Source: Alphaproteobacteria bacterium
Lineage (GTDB): Bacteria > Pseudomonadota > Alphaproteobacteria > Rickettsiales > JADKJE01
NCBI GenBank assembly: GCA_016722515.1
Contig: JADKJE010000001.1
Location: forward strand, 930,001 to 994,000
DNA length: 64,000 bases
Direction of reading: 5' to 3'
Shown here piece by piece: positions 26,656-35,767 of this stretch (its first letter is position 1; every line of letters begins with the position of its first letter). The position numbers were made by a program, and so were the translations under genes. The notes under the pieces were generated by a model. That model did no database searches, was not told the origin of the DNA, and saw only the letters and a program-made list of their open reading frames with translations.

Positions 26656-27139
26656 CCCCTAAACATAAAGCGATTTGCCCGTTGTTGCAAGAGGGTAAAT
26701 CCTTTGTTTTAGCAAGTACCCCTCCCGGGGGATCACTTTAAAAATGAAACACAACCAAGTATAATCGTTATCTATTAAGAAAAACTGACTAGTTAGCTGG
26801 ATCTTTTGTATCTGTGATCCACAAACATCAGCTGACCATTTTGTTCAATTATTTGAGGATAGAGCTTCATAATCAATAGACCTCCTTACGGTGTCGTGCT
26901 TTTATGACTTCAATGTCAAGTTGCTTTTGATGCAACATAGAGTAAGCGTTCGTTTGATGAAGTCTTTTTCGCGCATTTTTGTTAAACTTGACCGAATACG
27001 GCATAACCATATGTTATGCACAATGTTGACACAATGAGCCTCCACCCCCGGCAACAGCAAGGCCAGAGTGTTAAATTCGCTTCATTGTCTATAACATCAT
27101 TTCTAATAATGCGATTATTTTATTCTACAAATAGGCTTT
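26656..27139. other. Intergenic region before the pdh operon
   Basis: This 484-base spacer between metZ and pdhA is AT-rich and must hold the pdh promoter. A 7-base inverted repeat GCATAAC/GTTATGC with a CATAT centre lies at 27001-27019. No convincing open frame or strong promoter pair was found. Confidence 0.5.
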
Positions 27140-28330
27140 TTATGCAAGAGCCTGGAGGATATCGCCCTTCAAATCATCTATATCCTCGATTCCTACCGAG
27201 AATCTGATTAAATTTTCAGTCACTCCACAGGCATCCTTGATCGCTTTAGGGACGCTGCTATGGGTTGTGGAAGCAGGATGGGTAATCAGGCTTTTGGCAT
27301 CACCTAGGTTGTTGGAGATATCGATGATCTTTAATTTATTCATAAAGGCAAACGCCCCAGCTTTACCGCCTTTGACTTCAAAAGCAATCAGGCAACCGCC
27401 TCGCTTCATTTGACGCTGAGCGAGTTCATATTGTGGGAAAGAAGGCAATCCTGGGAATAATACTTTCGTAACCTGCGGATGGGACTCCAGCAATTCCGCC
27501 AGTGCCTGTGCATTATCACAATGGCGTGCCATTCTAAGATCCAGAGTTTCGAGACCTTTCAACACCACCCACGCCGTGAAGGGACTCATGTGTGGGCCAG
27601 TATGGCGATGATAGGGCAGCAATATCTCAGACATAAATGGTTCATTACCAATGACGGCGCCACCGAGCGTACGCCCCTGCCCTTCCAGATGTTTAGTGGT
27701 CGAATAAACCACCACATCAGCCCCTAATTCCAACGGCCGCTGTAACAACGGCGTAGCAAAGACATTATCAAGAATCAAACATGAGCCATTCTTTTTCGAC
27801 ATCTCAGCAACAGCCGCGATATCAACAAGCTCAAGTGTAGGATTAGCGGGCGTCTCAATGAACACACAGCGTGTGTTAGGCCTGAATGCTTTTCTCCACT
27901 CATCAAGGTTAGGGCCATCAACCAATGTGACCTCAAAACCCAAACGTGGCAACACATTGGTGATAATGTAATAACACGAGCTAAAAAGCACTTTATTGGC
28001 GATGATATGATCGCCTGCCTTTAATTGGCACATGATAGACGCATACACAGCAGCCATGCCGCTTGCCATAACCAACGCTTTATCAGCACCCTCTAATACA
28101 GCCAAACGTGTTTCAAGCATCGATAATGAAGGATTTGAGTAGCGTGAATAAGCAAATCCTGGAGCTGATCCATTAAAGCGACTTTCGGCAATCTCTGCCG
28201 ATTCATAGCAATAACCTGAATTCAAGAAAATCGCCTCGCTGGTTTCACCAAAATTCGAACGTAAGGTTCCTGCACGCACAAGCTGCGTTGACATATTCCA
28301 TGATCTTGGATCTGACTTCTTCTGCGTCAT
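27140..28330 (-). CDS. metZ: O-succinylhomoserine sulfhydrylase
   Basis: A PLP enzyme of the Cys/Met metabolism class, which condenses an activated homoserine with sulfide to homocysteine. The start MTQKKSDPRSW follows AGGAGA; earlier in-frame codons run through the terminator upstream. Family marks are YSRYSNPSLSMLE, GADKALVMASGMAAVYA, and the PLP lysine in STTKHLEGQGR. The GAPGFAYSRY and GRTLGGAV forms are those of MetZ rather than cystathionine gamma-synthase, but the assignment between homologs is by resemblance. About 396 residues. It stands alone after a terminator. Confidence 0.9.
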   Translation of the reverse strand: MTQKKSDPRSWNMSTQLVRAGTLRSNFGETSEAIFLNSGYCYESAEIAESRFNGSAPGFAYSRYSNPSLSMLETRLAVLEGADKALVMASGMAAVYASIMCQLKAGDHIIANKVLFSSCYYIITNVLPRLGFEVTLVDGPNLDEWRKAFRPNTRCVFIETPANPTLELVDIAAVAEMSKKNGSCLILDNVFATPLLQRPLELGADVVVYSTTKHLEGQGRTLGGAVIGNEPFMSEILLPYHRHTGPHMSPFTAWVVLKGLETLDLRMARHCDNAQALAELLESHPQVTKVLFPGLPSFPQYELAQRQMKRGGCLIAFEVKGGKAGAFAFMNKLKIIDISNNLGDAKSLITHPASTTHSSVPKAIKDACGVTENLIRFSVGIEDIDDLKGDILQALA

Positions 28331-28408
28331 GGTTATTCTCCTGTTTAATCTGCAAAGCTTCTTTTTAAGCAGGAGAAAAAGCCCCTGTTTTGTGGAATTA
28401 TAACTCAA

Positions 28409-28448
28409 AAAACACAAAAAAAGAAGGCCTGAGAAACCCCAGGCCTTC
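28409..28448 (-). terminator. Intrinsic terminator of the secreted-protein gene
   Basis: A 9-base stem GAAGGCCTG/CAGGCCTTC encloses an 8-base loop and is followed on the minus strand by a long T-rich run. It ends transcription from the gene at 28803-28483 and insulates metZ. Confidence 0.85.
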
Positions 28449-28482
28449 AAAATAATATATTGATGCTTAAAGCATCAATACA

Positions 28483-28803
28483 CTACTTAGCGATTTTGCC
28501 ATCTTTGGTATTGATGGTGCTACCGTCTTTAGCAGCGTGAGATCCATCTGGAGCAGGAGTCAATTTAGCATCTTTACCAACGACGAAAACTTCCTCGCCT
28601 TTGATTTGGATTTGTGTACCGTCTTTCAATTCAACGGTTTGAGCTTGCTGTTGTTTAGCAGCTTGAGCTGGAGCAGCGTGTTCTTGTGCAGCTGGAGCTT
28701 GTGCAGCTTTCTCAGCGCCTTTTTCAGCAGCAGCTTTATCAGCAGCAAATGCAGGCATAGCAACAGCAGAAGCCAAAATAGCAACTAAAAGATGTTTTTT
28801 CAT
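28483..28803 (-). CDS. Small secreted Ala-rich protein
   Basis: The 106 residues begin with a clear signal peptide (MKKHLLVAILASAVAMPAFA, cleavage after AFA). Next is an Ala/Gln/Glu/Lys-rich linker, then a compact C-terminus with two KDG-I elements: LKDGTQIQIKGEEVFVV and AKDGSTINTKDGKIAK. The mature protein should be periplasmic or secreted. I know of no function. It has its own terminator, and AAGGA lies upstream of the start, so it looks like a well-expressed single gene. Confidence 0.75.
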   Translation of the reverse strand: MKKHLLVAILASAVAMPAFAADKAAAEKGAEKAAQAPAAQEHAAPAQAAKQQQAQTVELKDGTQIQIKGEEVFVVGKDAKLTPAPDGSHAAKDGSTINTKDGKIAK

Positions 28804-28926
28804 AACAATAGTCCTTCCATATAATACGTTTCAACATGGAGTCTCATTCACTAAGACCCTACTTATTCTATCATTCCAGTTTTTTAAAAACTTACAAGAT
28901 GAAATTTTCAAGTTTCTCACAAAAGA

Positions 28927-30141
28927 TCATTTTTTTTGAATCTTGCTTCCGAGTCTCAAGCGCAGTGCATTCAATTTAATAAATCCTGCAGCATCTTTTT
29001 GATCGTAGACACTATCTTCTTCAAAGGTTACATATTCTTGAGAATACAAACTCATGTCAGATTTTCGGCCAACGACAGAAACCGATCCTTTATATAATTT
29101 TAAATGCACAGTTCCGCTTACAAATTCCTGCGAAGCATCAATAGCAGCCTGCAGCATTTTACGCTCAGGAGACCACCAATATCCATAATAAATCAGCGAG
29201 GCATAACGCGGCATCAATTCATCTTTCAAATGCGCAACTTCGCGATCCAGGGTAATACCTTCAATTGCACGGTGAGCTTTGAGGAGAATAGCACCGCCGG
29301 GCGTTTCGTAGACACCACGCGATTTCATACCCACATAACGATTTTCGACAAAATCTAAACGACCAACCCCATTTGCACCACCCAGTTCATTAAGTTTCGT
29401 AAGCAATGCCGCTGGACTTAAACGGTTACCATCAATAGCAACCGGGTCACCTCTTTCAAAATCCATGGTGAAATACGTTGGTGAATCAGGCGCGTCCTCT
29501 GGAGCAACACTTCTCAGAAACATACTATTGTCTGGCTCACTCCACGGATCTTCAAGCACTTTCCCTTCAAAGGATGTATGCAATAAATTAGCATCAATCG
29601 AATACGGCGCTTCCCCACGTTTATCCATGGCTACTGGAATTCCCTTTGATTCGGCATAGGCAATTAATTTAGTACGCGAATTTAAATCCCATTCACGCCA
29701 AGGCGCAATAATACGAATGTCAGGATTTAATCCGTAATATCCTAATTCAAAACGAACCTGGTCATTGCCCTTTCCAGTCGCGCCATGAGAAACAGCATCG
29801 GCTCCCGCTTGTCTGGCAATTTCAATCTGGCGTTTAGCAATCAAAGGACGTGCAATCGATGTACCTAATAAATATTCACCCTCATACACGGCATTAGCTC
29901 TAAACATCGGGAACACGAAATCACGCACAAATTCTTCGCGAAGATCTTCGATATAGATTTCCTTAATCCCAAATTTTTTGGCTTTCTCGCGTGCTGGCTC
30001 AAGCTCTTCACCTTGCCCCAAATCGGCAGTAAAGGTCACCACTTCACAGTGATATTGCTCTTGCAGCCAACATAAAATTACAGAGGTATCCAATCCGCCA
30101 GAATAGGCAAGAACCACCTTCTTTACTGGTTTCTGTGACAT
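28927..30141 (-). CDS. argG: Argininosuccinate synthase
   Basis: ArgG condenses citrulline and aspartate with ATP in arginine synthesis. The 404 residues include the PP-loop AYSGGLDTS near the N-terminus, then GATGKGNDQVRFE and the citrulline/aspartate sites in the central domain. The ATG is preceded by AAAAGGAA. argH is not adjacent in the window. It is separated from the secreted-protein gene by about 120 bases. Confidence 0.97.
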   Translation of the reverse strand: MSQKPVKKVVLAYSGGLDTSVILCWLQEQYHCEVVTFTADLGQGEELEPAREKAKKFGIKEIYIEDLREEFVRDFVFPMFRANAVYEGEYLLGTSIARPLIAKRQIEIARQAGADAVSHGATGKGNDQVRFELGYYGLNPDIRIIAPWREWDLNSRTKLIAYAESKGIPVAMDKRGEAPYSIDANLLHTSFEGKVLEDPWSEPDNSMFLRSVAPEDAPDSPTYFTMDFERGDPVAIDGNRLSPAALLTKLNELGGANGVGRLDFVENRYVGMKSRGVYETPGGAILLKAHRAIEGITLDREVAHLKDELMPRYASLIYYGYWWSPERKMLQAAIDASQEFVSGTVHLKLYKGSVSVVGRKSDMSLYSQEYVTFEEDSVYDQKDAAGFIKLNALRLRLGSKIQKK

Positions 30142-30165
30142 AGCAAATTCCTTTTCTAGCTAGCT

Positions 30166-30519
30166 TTATTTTTTAGAAACAACGGTCAATTGCGAAATGA
30201 CTTTTTTCACACCCTTAACTCCCCGTGCAATAGCGATCGCACGATTAGCTGATGCTTGGCTTCCTACACTACCATGTAGCGTAACCACGCCACGATAGGT
30301 ATCCACATTAATGTCAAAGGCACTGACTGATTTTTCTTTAACAAATTCAGCATTGATTTTTGAAGTGATCACTCCGTCGCTAGTAATGGTGCCCACGCTG
30401 CGCTCGCTTGTTCCAGCGTAATAGCCAGCCGATCCGCCACCAGCCACCAGTGCTGGCGCACATGCACCGATCGAAAGGGAACTAACAACCATAAGGGTCG
30501 ATACGGATAATTTTAACAT
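30166..30519 (-). CDS. BON domain lipoprotein
   Basis: The start MLKLSVSTLMVVSS, 17 bases after the dnaJ stop and behind a GGAGA site, gives a signal sequence with lipobox SIGAC. The mature part holds one BON domain (VITSKINAEFV ... VDTYRGVVTLHGSVGS ... IARGVKGVKKVISQLTV), a fold thought to bind phospholipids and stabilise the envelope, as in OsmY or the DolP lipoprotein. DolP has two BON domains; here only one is visible. Length is about 117 residues. It is probably cotranscribed with dnaJ, suggesting stress-linked expression. Confidence 0.85.
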   Translation of the reverse strand: MLKLSVSTLMVVSSLSIGACAPALVAGGGSAGYYAGTSERSVGTITSDGVITSKINAEFVKEKSVSAFDINVDTYRGVVTLHGSVGSQASANRAIAIARGVKGVKKVISQLTVVSKK

Positions 30520-30535
30520 AACTTTATCTCCAGGT

Positions 30536-31687
30536 TTATTCTTTAAGATCACTCCAAAACTCTTTAACCTTTTTAAAGAAACTTTCGGTCTGAGGTTGGG
30601 ATCCTCCCTCGATAGTTTGGTCGAATTGTTCCAATAAGTCACGTTGTTTTTTAGTTAATTTAACAGGCGTTTCAACAACGGCATGAATATACATATCACC
30701 ACGCTTAGTGGAACGCATTTTTGACATCCCTTTATCCCGCAAGCGGAATTGGTCACCGGTTTGCGCACCTTCTGGGATAGTTACCTTCGCTCTACTACCA
30801 TCAATCGTTGGAATTTCAATTGTGCCGCCCAATGCTGCCGTCGTCATCTTAATAGGTACCTGGCAATGTATATCATGGTCATTCAATTGAAAAATAGTAT
30901 GAGGGGCAATGGAAACAAAAATATACAGATCACCTGCTTGAGCTTTGCGAATGCCAACTTCGCCTTCGCCAGAAAGACGAATACGCGTACCGTCCTCGAC
31001 ACCCGCTGGAATGTTAACTGACAAAGTCCTGTTTTTCGATACACGCCCATTACCATGGCAGCGTTTGCATGGATTTTTAATGGTCTTACCGATACCATTA
31101 CAGGTATGGCATGTTTTTTCTATGGTAAAGAATCCTTGGGTTGCTCTTATTTTTCCTGCCCCATGACAGGTATTGCACGTGATCGGATCAGCCTTATCTT
31201 CACTACCGATACCACCGCAATGATCACAGGTACTCAGTGAGGTAAAATTAACATTTTTTTGTGCCCCGTTATAGGCTTCCTCCAATGAAATCTCTATATT
31301 ATAACGTAAATCCGACCCACGCGAATGCGATGCCGTTGAGGTACGCGCATTGCCACCAAAACCGCCGAATAGATCTTCAAAAATATCTGAAAAATTACCA
31401 TTGAATCCACCAAATCCACCCTGTCCTGCACCAGGATTAAACCCGGCACCACCTCCAGCTGCATTGAACGCCTGGCTGCCGTAACGATCGTATGCCGCAC
31501 GTTTCTGCTCGTCACTTAAGACTTCATAGGCATTGGAGATTTCTTTGAATTTCGCTTCTGCTTCAGGATTATCAGGGTTACGGTCAGGATGGTATTGTTT
31601 AGCTAGATTGCGATAGGCCGTCTTCAGCTCGTCTTTATTTGCCGTTTTGGACACGCCAAGCAATTCATATAGATCTTTATTTGACAT
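30536..31687 (-). CDS. dnaJ: Chaperone protein DnaJ
   Basis: This is the Hsp40 co-chaperone of DnaK. It has a J-domain with HPD in YHPDRNPDN, a Gly/Phe-rich segment with GGFGG repeats, and four zinc-binding CxxCxGxG motifs (CDHCGGIG, CNTCHGAG, CHTCNGIG, CKRCHGNG). The C-terminal substrate domains and a total length of 383 residues are standard for class I DnaJ. It lies downstream of dnaK, with a hairpin between them. Confidence 0.98.
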   Translation of the reverse strand: MSNKDLYELLGVSKTANKDELKTAYRNLAKQYHPDRNPDNPEAEAKFKEISNAYEVLSDEQKRAAYDRYGSQAFNAAGGGAGFNPGAGQGGFGGFNGNFSDIFEDLFGGFGGNARTSTASHSRGSDLRYNIEISLEEAYNGAQKNVNFTSLSTCDHCGGIGSEDKADPITCNTCHGAGKIRATQGFFTIEKTCHTCNGIGKTIKNPCKRCHGNGRVSKNRTLSVNIPAGVEDGTRIRLSGEGEVGIRKAQAGDLYIFVSIAPHTIFQLNDHDIHCQVPIKMTTAALGGTIEIPTIDGSRAKVTIPEGAQTGDQFRLRDKGMSKMRSTKRGDMYIHAVVETPVKLTKKQRDLLEQFDQTIEGGSQPQTESFFKKVKEFWSDLKE

Positions 31688-31716
31688 AATTAATTCTTTG
31701 AAAGAGTGCGATGCAC

Positions 31717-31748
31717 AACACGCCCCTTCTGTCAGGAAGGGGCGTGTT
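31717..31748. promoter_or_regulatory. Hairpin between dnaK and dnaJ
   Basis: A 13-base perfect stem AACACGCCCCTTC/GAAGGGGCGTGTT has the loop TGTCAG. There is no T-tract on either side, so it is more likely an mRNA-stabilising or partial read-through element setting the DnaK:DnaJ ratio than a full terminator. Confidence 0.55.
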
Positions 31749-31758
31749 GACTTATACT

Positions 31759-33681
31759 TTATTCAGCTTTTTTATCTTTAATTTCTTCGTAATCGGCATC
31801 AACTACTTTGCCTTGATCATTGGCAGCTTCGGCATCTTCCATAGGAGCCTCGGCAGCTTCTGCCTGTGACTGCTGATAGATAGCCTCACCCAATTTAAGT
31901 GATGATTCACGCAGTGCATCGGTTTTTTGTTTAACGGCCTCTACCGACGGTTCACTTTGCTCCAATTCTTTTTTGAGAGCATCCACATCACCTTCAATCT
32001 TAGCACGTGTGGCTGCATCAATTTTATCACCATACTCTTTCAAACTTTTTTCCGTTGAATAGACCAAGCTATCGGCATGGTTACGGGCCTCTACTAACTC
32101 TTTACGCTGCTTATCAAGTTTAGAGTTTTCTTCGGCTTCCTTAACCATCTTGTCGATGTCCTTATCCGACAAACCACCTGAGGCCTGAATCGTAATTTTT
32201 TGCTGCTTTCCAGTTGCTTTATCAGAGGCCGAAACATTGACGATACCATTGGCATCAATATCAAATGTGACTTCAATTTGTGGCATACCGCGAGGAGAAG
32301 GAGGAATACCTTCCAAGTTAAATTGCCCTAGAAACTGGTTGTCCGAAGCCATCGTACGCTCGCCTTGGTATACCCGAATAGTAACGGCCGTCTGATTATC
32401 ATCAGCCGTTGAAAATACCTGGCTTTTCTTGGTAGGAATCGTGGTATTACGCTCAATAAGTGGCGTGAAAACACCACCCAATGTTTCAATACCGAGTGAA
32501 AGCGGTGTAACATCAAGCAATAATACATCGCGCACATCACCAGCAATCACCGCACCTTGAATAGCCGCTCCGATGGCCACAACTTCATCAGGATTTACAC
32601 CTTTATGCGGTTCACGACCGAAGAAATCCTTAACGATTTGTTGCACTTTAGGCATACGGGTCATTCCACCCACTAATACCACCTCGTGGATATCGCTTGC
32701 TTTCAAGCCAGCATCCTTCAATGCTTTGCGGCACGGTTCAATGGTGCGCTGCAATAAATCATCCACCAACGACTCTAATTTTGCGCGGGTTAATTTAAGA
32801 TGCAAATGTTTAGGACCGCTAGCATCTGCTGTAATATAAGGCAGGTTAACTTCGGTTTCTGGCGTGCTTGAGAGTTCGATTTTGGCTTTTTCAGCAGCTT
32901 CTTTCAACCGTTGCAAGGCAAGCGGATCTTTACGCAGATCAATACCCTGATCTTTTTTGAATTCATCTGTGAGAAATTCAAGGATGCGCATATCAAAATC
33001 TTCACCGCCTAAGAAAGTGTCACCATTGGTTGCTTTCACTTCAAATACGCCATCGCCGATTTCAAGAATGGAGACATCGAATGTACCGCCTCCCAAATCA
33101 TAGACGACGATGGTTTTGCCGTCTTCTTTATCGAGGCCATAAGCAAGAGCTGCTGCAGTTGGCTCGTTAATAATCCGCTTCACTTCAAGGCCAGCAATCT
33201 TACCAGCATCTTTGGTGGCCTGACGCTGCGCATCGTTAAAATAAGCAGGCACCGTAATAACGGCTTCCTTCACTTCGTGGCCAACATAGGCCTCAGCTGT
33301 TTCTTTCATTTTTTGGAGGATAAAGGCACTGACCTGGCTTGGCGAATATTGCTGGCCACGCCCCTCTACCCATGCATCACCATTGGAAGCTTTAACAATT
33401 TTATAAGGCACCAAAGTCATATCTTTTTTGGTGGCTGGATCATCAAATGTACGGCCAATCAAACGCTTAATTGCTGAAAACGTATTAGCAGGATTTGTCA
33501 CTGCCTGACGTTTTGCTGGCAAACCAACCAAACGGTTGTTATTATCAGTAAATGCCACGATAGACGGCGTAGTCCGCCCACCTTCGGCATTTTCAATAAC
33601 CTTGGTATCACCATTTTCATAAATAGCGACGCAAGAGTTCGTAGTACCTAAATCGATCCCGATTACAACATTTCTAGCCAT
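31759..33681 (-). CDS. dnaK: Chaperone protein DnaK
   Basis: This is the Hsp70 chaperone. It starts with IGIDLGTTNSCVA and has the second phosphate loop VYDLGGGTFDVS, the adenosine motif VGGMTRMP, the linker VLLLDVTPLS, a substrate domain, and a helical lid ending in an acidic DADYEEIKD. At 640 residues it is full length. The spacer upstream has CCCATATAT, which resembles the -10 of heat-shock (RpoH) promoters, but no matching -35 was found at proper distance. Confidence 0.98.
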   Translation of the reverse strand: MARNVVIGIDLGTTNSCVAIYENGDTKVIENAEGGRTTPSIVAFTDNNNRLVGLPAKRQAVTNPANTFSAIKRLIGRTFDDPATKKDMTLVPYKIVKASNGDAWVEGRGQQYSPSQVSAFILQKMKETAEAYVGHEVKEAVITVPAYFNDAQRQATKDAGKIAGLEVKRIINEPTAAALAYGLDKEDGKTIVVYDLGGGTFDVSILEIGDGVFEVKATNGDTFLGGEDFDMRILEFLTDEFKKDQGIDLRKDPLALQRLKEAAEKAKIELSSTPETEVNLPYITADASGPKHLHLKLTRAKLESLVDDLLQRTIEPCRKALKDAGLKASDIHEVVLVGGMTRMPKVQQIVKDFFGREPHKGVNPDEVVAIGAAIQGAVIAGDVRDVLLLDVTPLSLGIETLGGVFTPLIERNTTIPTKKSQVFSTADDNQTAVTIRVYQGERTMASDNQFLGQFNLEGIPPSPRGMPQIEVTFDIDANGIVNVSASDKATGKQQKITIQASGGLSDKDIDKMVKEAEENSKLDKQRKELVEARNHADSLVYSTEKSLKEYGDKIDAATRAKIEGDVDALKKELEQSEPSVEAVKQKTDALRESSLKLGEAIYQQSQAEAAEAPMEDAEAANDQGKVVDADYEEIKDKKAE

Positions 33682-33725
33682 GATTATACCTTTTATAAGT
33701 TATGTTTATACCCTATATATGGGTT

Positions 33726-33751
33726 ATAAAAAGGGGAATACAATACCCCTT
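33726..33751 (-). terminator. Intrinsic terminator of the sensor kinase gene
   Basis: On the minus strand AAGGGG and CCCCTT form a stem around TATTGTATT-like bases and are followed by TTTTTATA. It separates the kinase gene from dnaK. Confidence 0.65.
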
Positions 33752-33793
33752 CAAAAAAAATTGTTTATGGCCCAATAGGCCGGCTTCAGGCCT

Positions 33794-35560
33794 CTACCAC
33801 AGGGCCGACTCCTCCAACCTTTCCTGTGAAAAAAGGGATAACCCCTCTTCAAATCGATAGACCCTCTCCGCTGGGAAAATAATAGAGATCGTGGTTCCCT
33901 CATTACGGGCGCTTTCAATCTGCATCGTCCCCCCATGAAGCTCCGTAAACATTTTACATAACGACAAACCAAGCCCGGTTCCCTCTTGATGGAACATATC
34001 GCTGCCTACCTGCTCAAAGGCTGACAACGCCTTGGGGATATCGGCCGGATCAATGCCCACGCCGTTATCAGACACGATCACGACATAATTGCTATCCATA
34101 TCAATCTTGGCCTTGATCGTAACCCAACCACCCGATTTAGTGAATTTGATGGCATTGGTGAGTAAGTTAATAAGAATTTGTTTGATTTTACGTTCATCGC
34201 CTTTAAGCAGTGGCAAATGATGGGGGATATCATCGATAATAGTGATCTTGGCGTTTTTAGCGCGCTGGTCCATCATTCGTAATACTTGCTCGATGACTTC
34301 AGGGACATTCACCGTGTCTTCCTGTAAAATAACCTTTCCCGCCTCACCTTTGGAAAATTCCAGGATATCGTTGATGAGTTGCAGTAAATGGTCACCACAC
34401 ATATTAATGTCCTTAACACGCTCTAATTGCTTGTCAGACATTAAACCAAAATATCCTTCCGCCAACATCTGTGAAAAGCCAATAATAGCATTAAGTGGGG
34501 TACGTAATTCATGGCTCATCTTCGCCAGAAAATCCGACTTTGCCTGACTAGCGAGTACGGCAGAATGTTGAGATTTTCTCACTTTTTTCATTTGCAGCGA
34601 CAATTTAAAGAGCAAAATAGAAATAGTGAGAGTAAACAGAAAAAATACGATCAATAACGTCCCGCTATAATGATAATTTAAACCTATATCCTTAAAAATA
34701 TCCTGATACCCTAATCTAACAATAATATGCAAGGGCAACTTCGAAATGCCCGTGGTGGCCACAATATCGGTAATGCCTGATTTTTTGACAGGCAACATAC
34801 GTACATTAATAATATCATGACGATCACGGCTGTTATTATGCAGGGCATCTATTTTTCTGAGCAGCTCCTGGCTAATATTGGTCGATGCTTTTTTAAGCAA
34901 CACGTTATTGTCTGCATCCAGAATCCAAAAATCAGAATGGGTGTAATTACCTAGCAACTCTGATAATTTGGCAAAATAATCATGATCAATAACAACCCCA
35001 ACCACCCCACCAAACTGACCATCTACTTTATTCATTCGTCTTGATAAAATAAGATCCTGGGCTTTAAACAAACCATCTTTCGTAATGGTGGTTGCGAATG
35101 GGTTTTCATCATCTTGATTCTGGTGGTGCGAAAAAAATGCGTGCTGATAAAAATTGAGCGTAACATCACTTGGCAATTTGCGGCCCTGACTGAGAATCAT
35201 CAATTTTACTTCACCTGATTCATCGGTAATAAACATCGCACGGTAGTGTGGGTATTCTTTTAACCATGACCTGAAATATTCTTCCAGATCCTTTCCTAGC
35301 GTCCCACCAAAAAGCATATTGACGTATTGGCGGTCAATTGCGCTACTCAGCAGTTGGTCTGAAGTCATAATACTAAGCTCGAGTTGATTACGCATTAAAA
35401 CCGCGATACGTTGTGCGTCTTGCTTGCCCTTGTTTAAATCATCTTCTTGTAAGCGCTGATCATAGAGATACACATAGAAAGCAACCAATAGCAGAATAAT
35501 AATGCTAAAGCCTATGCCAATATGCGCAAAAAAGCCTTTATCTTTTCGAATTTGATTCAT
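33794..35560 (-). CDS. Membrane sensor histidine kinase
   Basis: This 588-residue kinase has a transmembrane helix at about 13-33, a periplasmic sensor region at 34-298 of the double-Cache size class, and a second helix at 299-320. The HisKA domain has the phospho-acceptor in KMSHELRTPLN (H350). The ATPase domain shows an N-box near 465-469, DNGVGID at 498-504 and GTGLGL at 527-532. It has no receiver domain. No response regulator gene is next to it, so it is an orphan in this window. The ligand is unknown; Cache domains usually sense small organic molecules. A terminator follows. Confidence 0.9.
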   Translation of the reverse strand: MNQIRKDKGFFAHIGIGFSIIILLLVAFYVYLYDQRLQEDDLNKGKQDAQRIAVLMRNQLELSIMTSDQLLSSAIDRQYVNMLFGGTLGKDLEEYFRSWLKEYPHYRAMFITDESGEVKLMILSQGRKLPSDVTLNFYQHAFFSHHQNQDDENPFATTITKDGLFKAQDLILSRRMNKVDGQFGGVVGVVIDHDYFAKLSELLGNYTHSDFWILDADNNVLLKKASTNISQELLRKIDALHNNSRDRHDIINVRMLPVKKSGITDIVATTGISKLPLHIIVRLGYQDIFKDIGLNYHYSGTLLIVFFLFTLTISILLFKLSLQMKKVRKSQHSAVLASQAKSDFLAKMSHELRTPLNAIIGFSQMLAEGYFGLMSDKQLERVKDINMCGDHLLQLINDILEFSKGEAGKVILQEDTVNVPEVIEQVLRMMDQRAKNAKITIIDDIPHHLPLLKGDERKIKQILINLLTNAIKFTKSGGWVTIKAKIDMDSNYVVIVSDNGVGIDPADIPKALSAFEQVGSDMFHQEGTGLGLSLCKMFTELHGGTMQIESARNEGTTISIIFPAERVYRFEEGLSLFSQERLEESALW

Positions 35561-35767
35561 AAATTAAGTTGTATATTTCTAACAAACTGTATAAAGTTAC
35601 AAGCGAAATCGGGAGCAATCCAAGATAGCTTGCTTTGATGTTAAGCGCAACCTAAAGCAATATCAACAGCAACGTTTTTCTACTCTCAATTTACGCCCAC
35701 ATTTTTTAGTTTCTTTTCTATGTTTCCCTCATGGAACATAGAATATTATTTTTTTTGTGGGGTAAAA

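Noticed and set aside
27001..27019. Inverted repeat GCATAAC/GTTATGC as a regulator site before pdhA
   Set aside because: It is about 350 bases from the pdhA start, only 7 bases per arm, and no known operator matches.
33682..33730. Heat-shock (RpoH) promoter before dnaK from CCCATATAT
   Set aside because: No CTTGAA-like -35 at 13-17 bases; the upstream space is taken by the terminator of the kinase gene.
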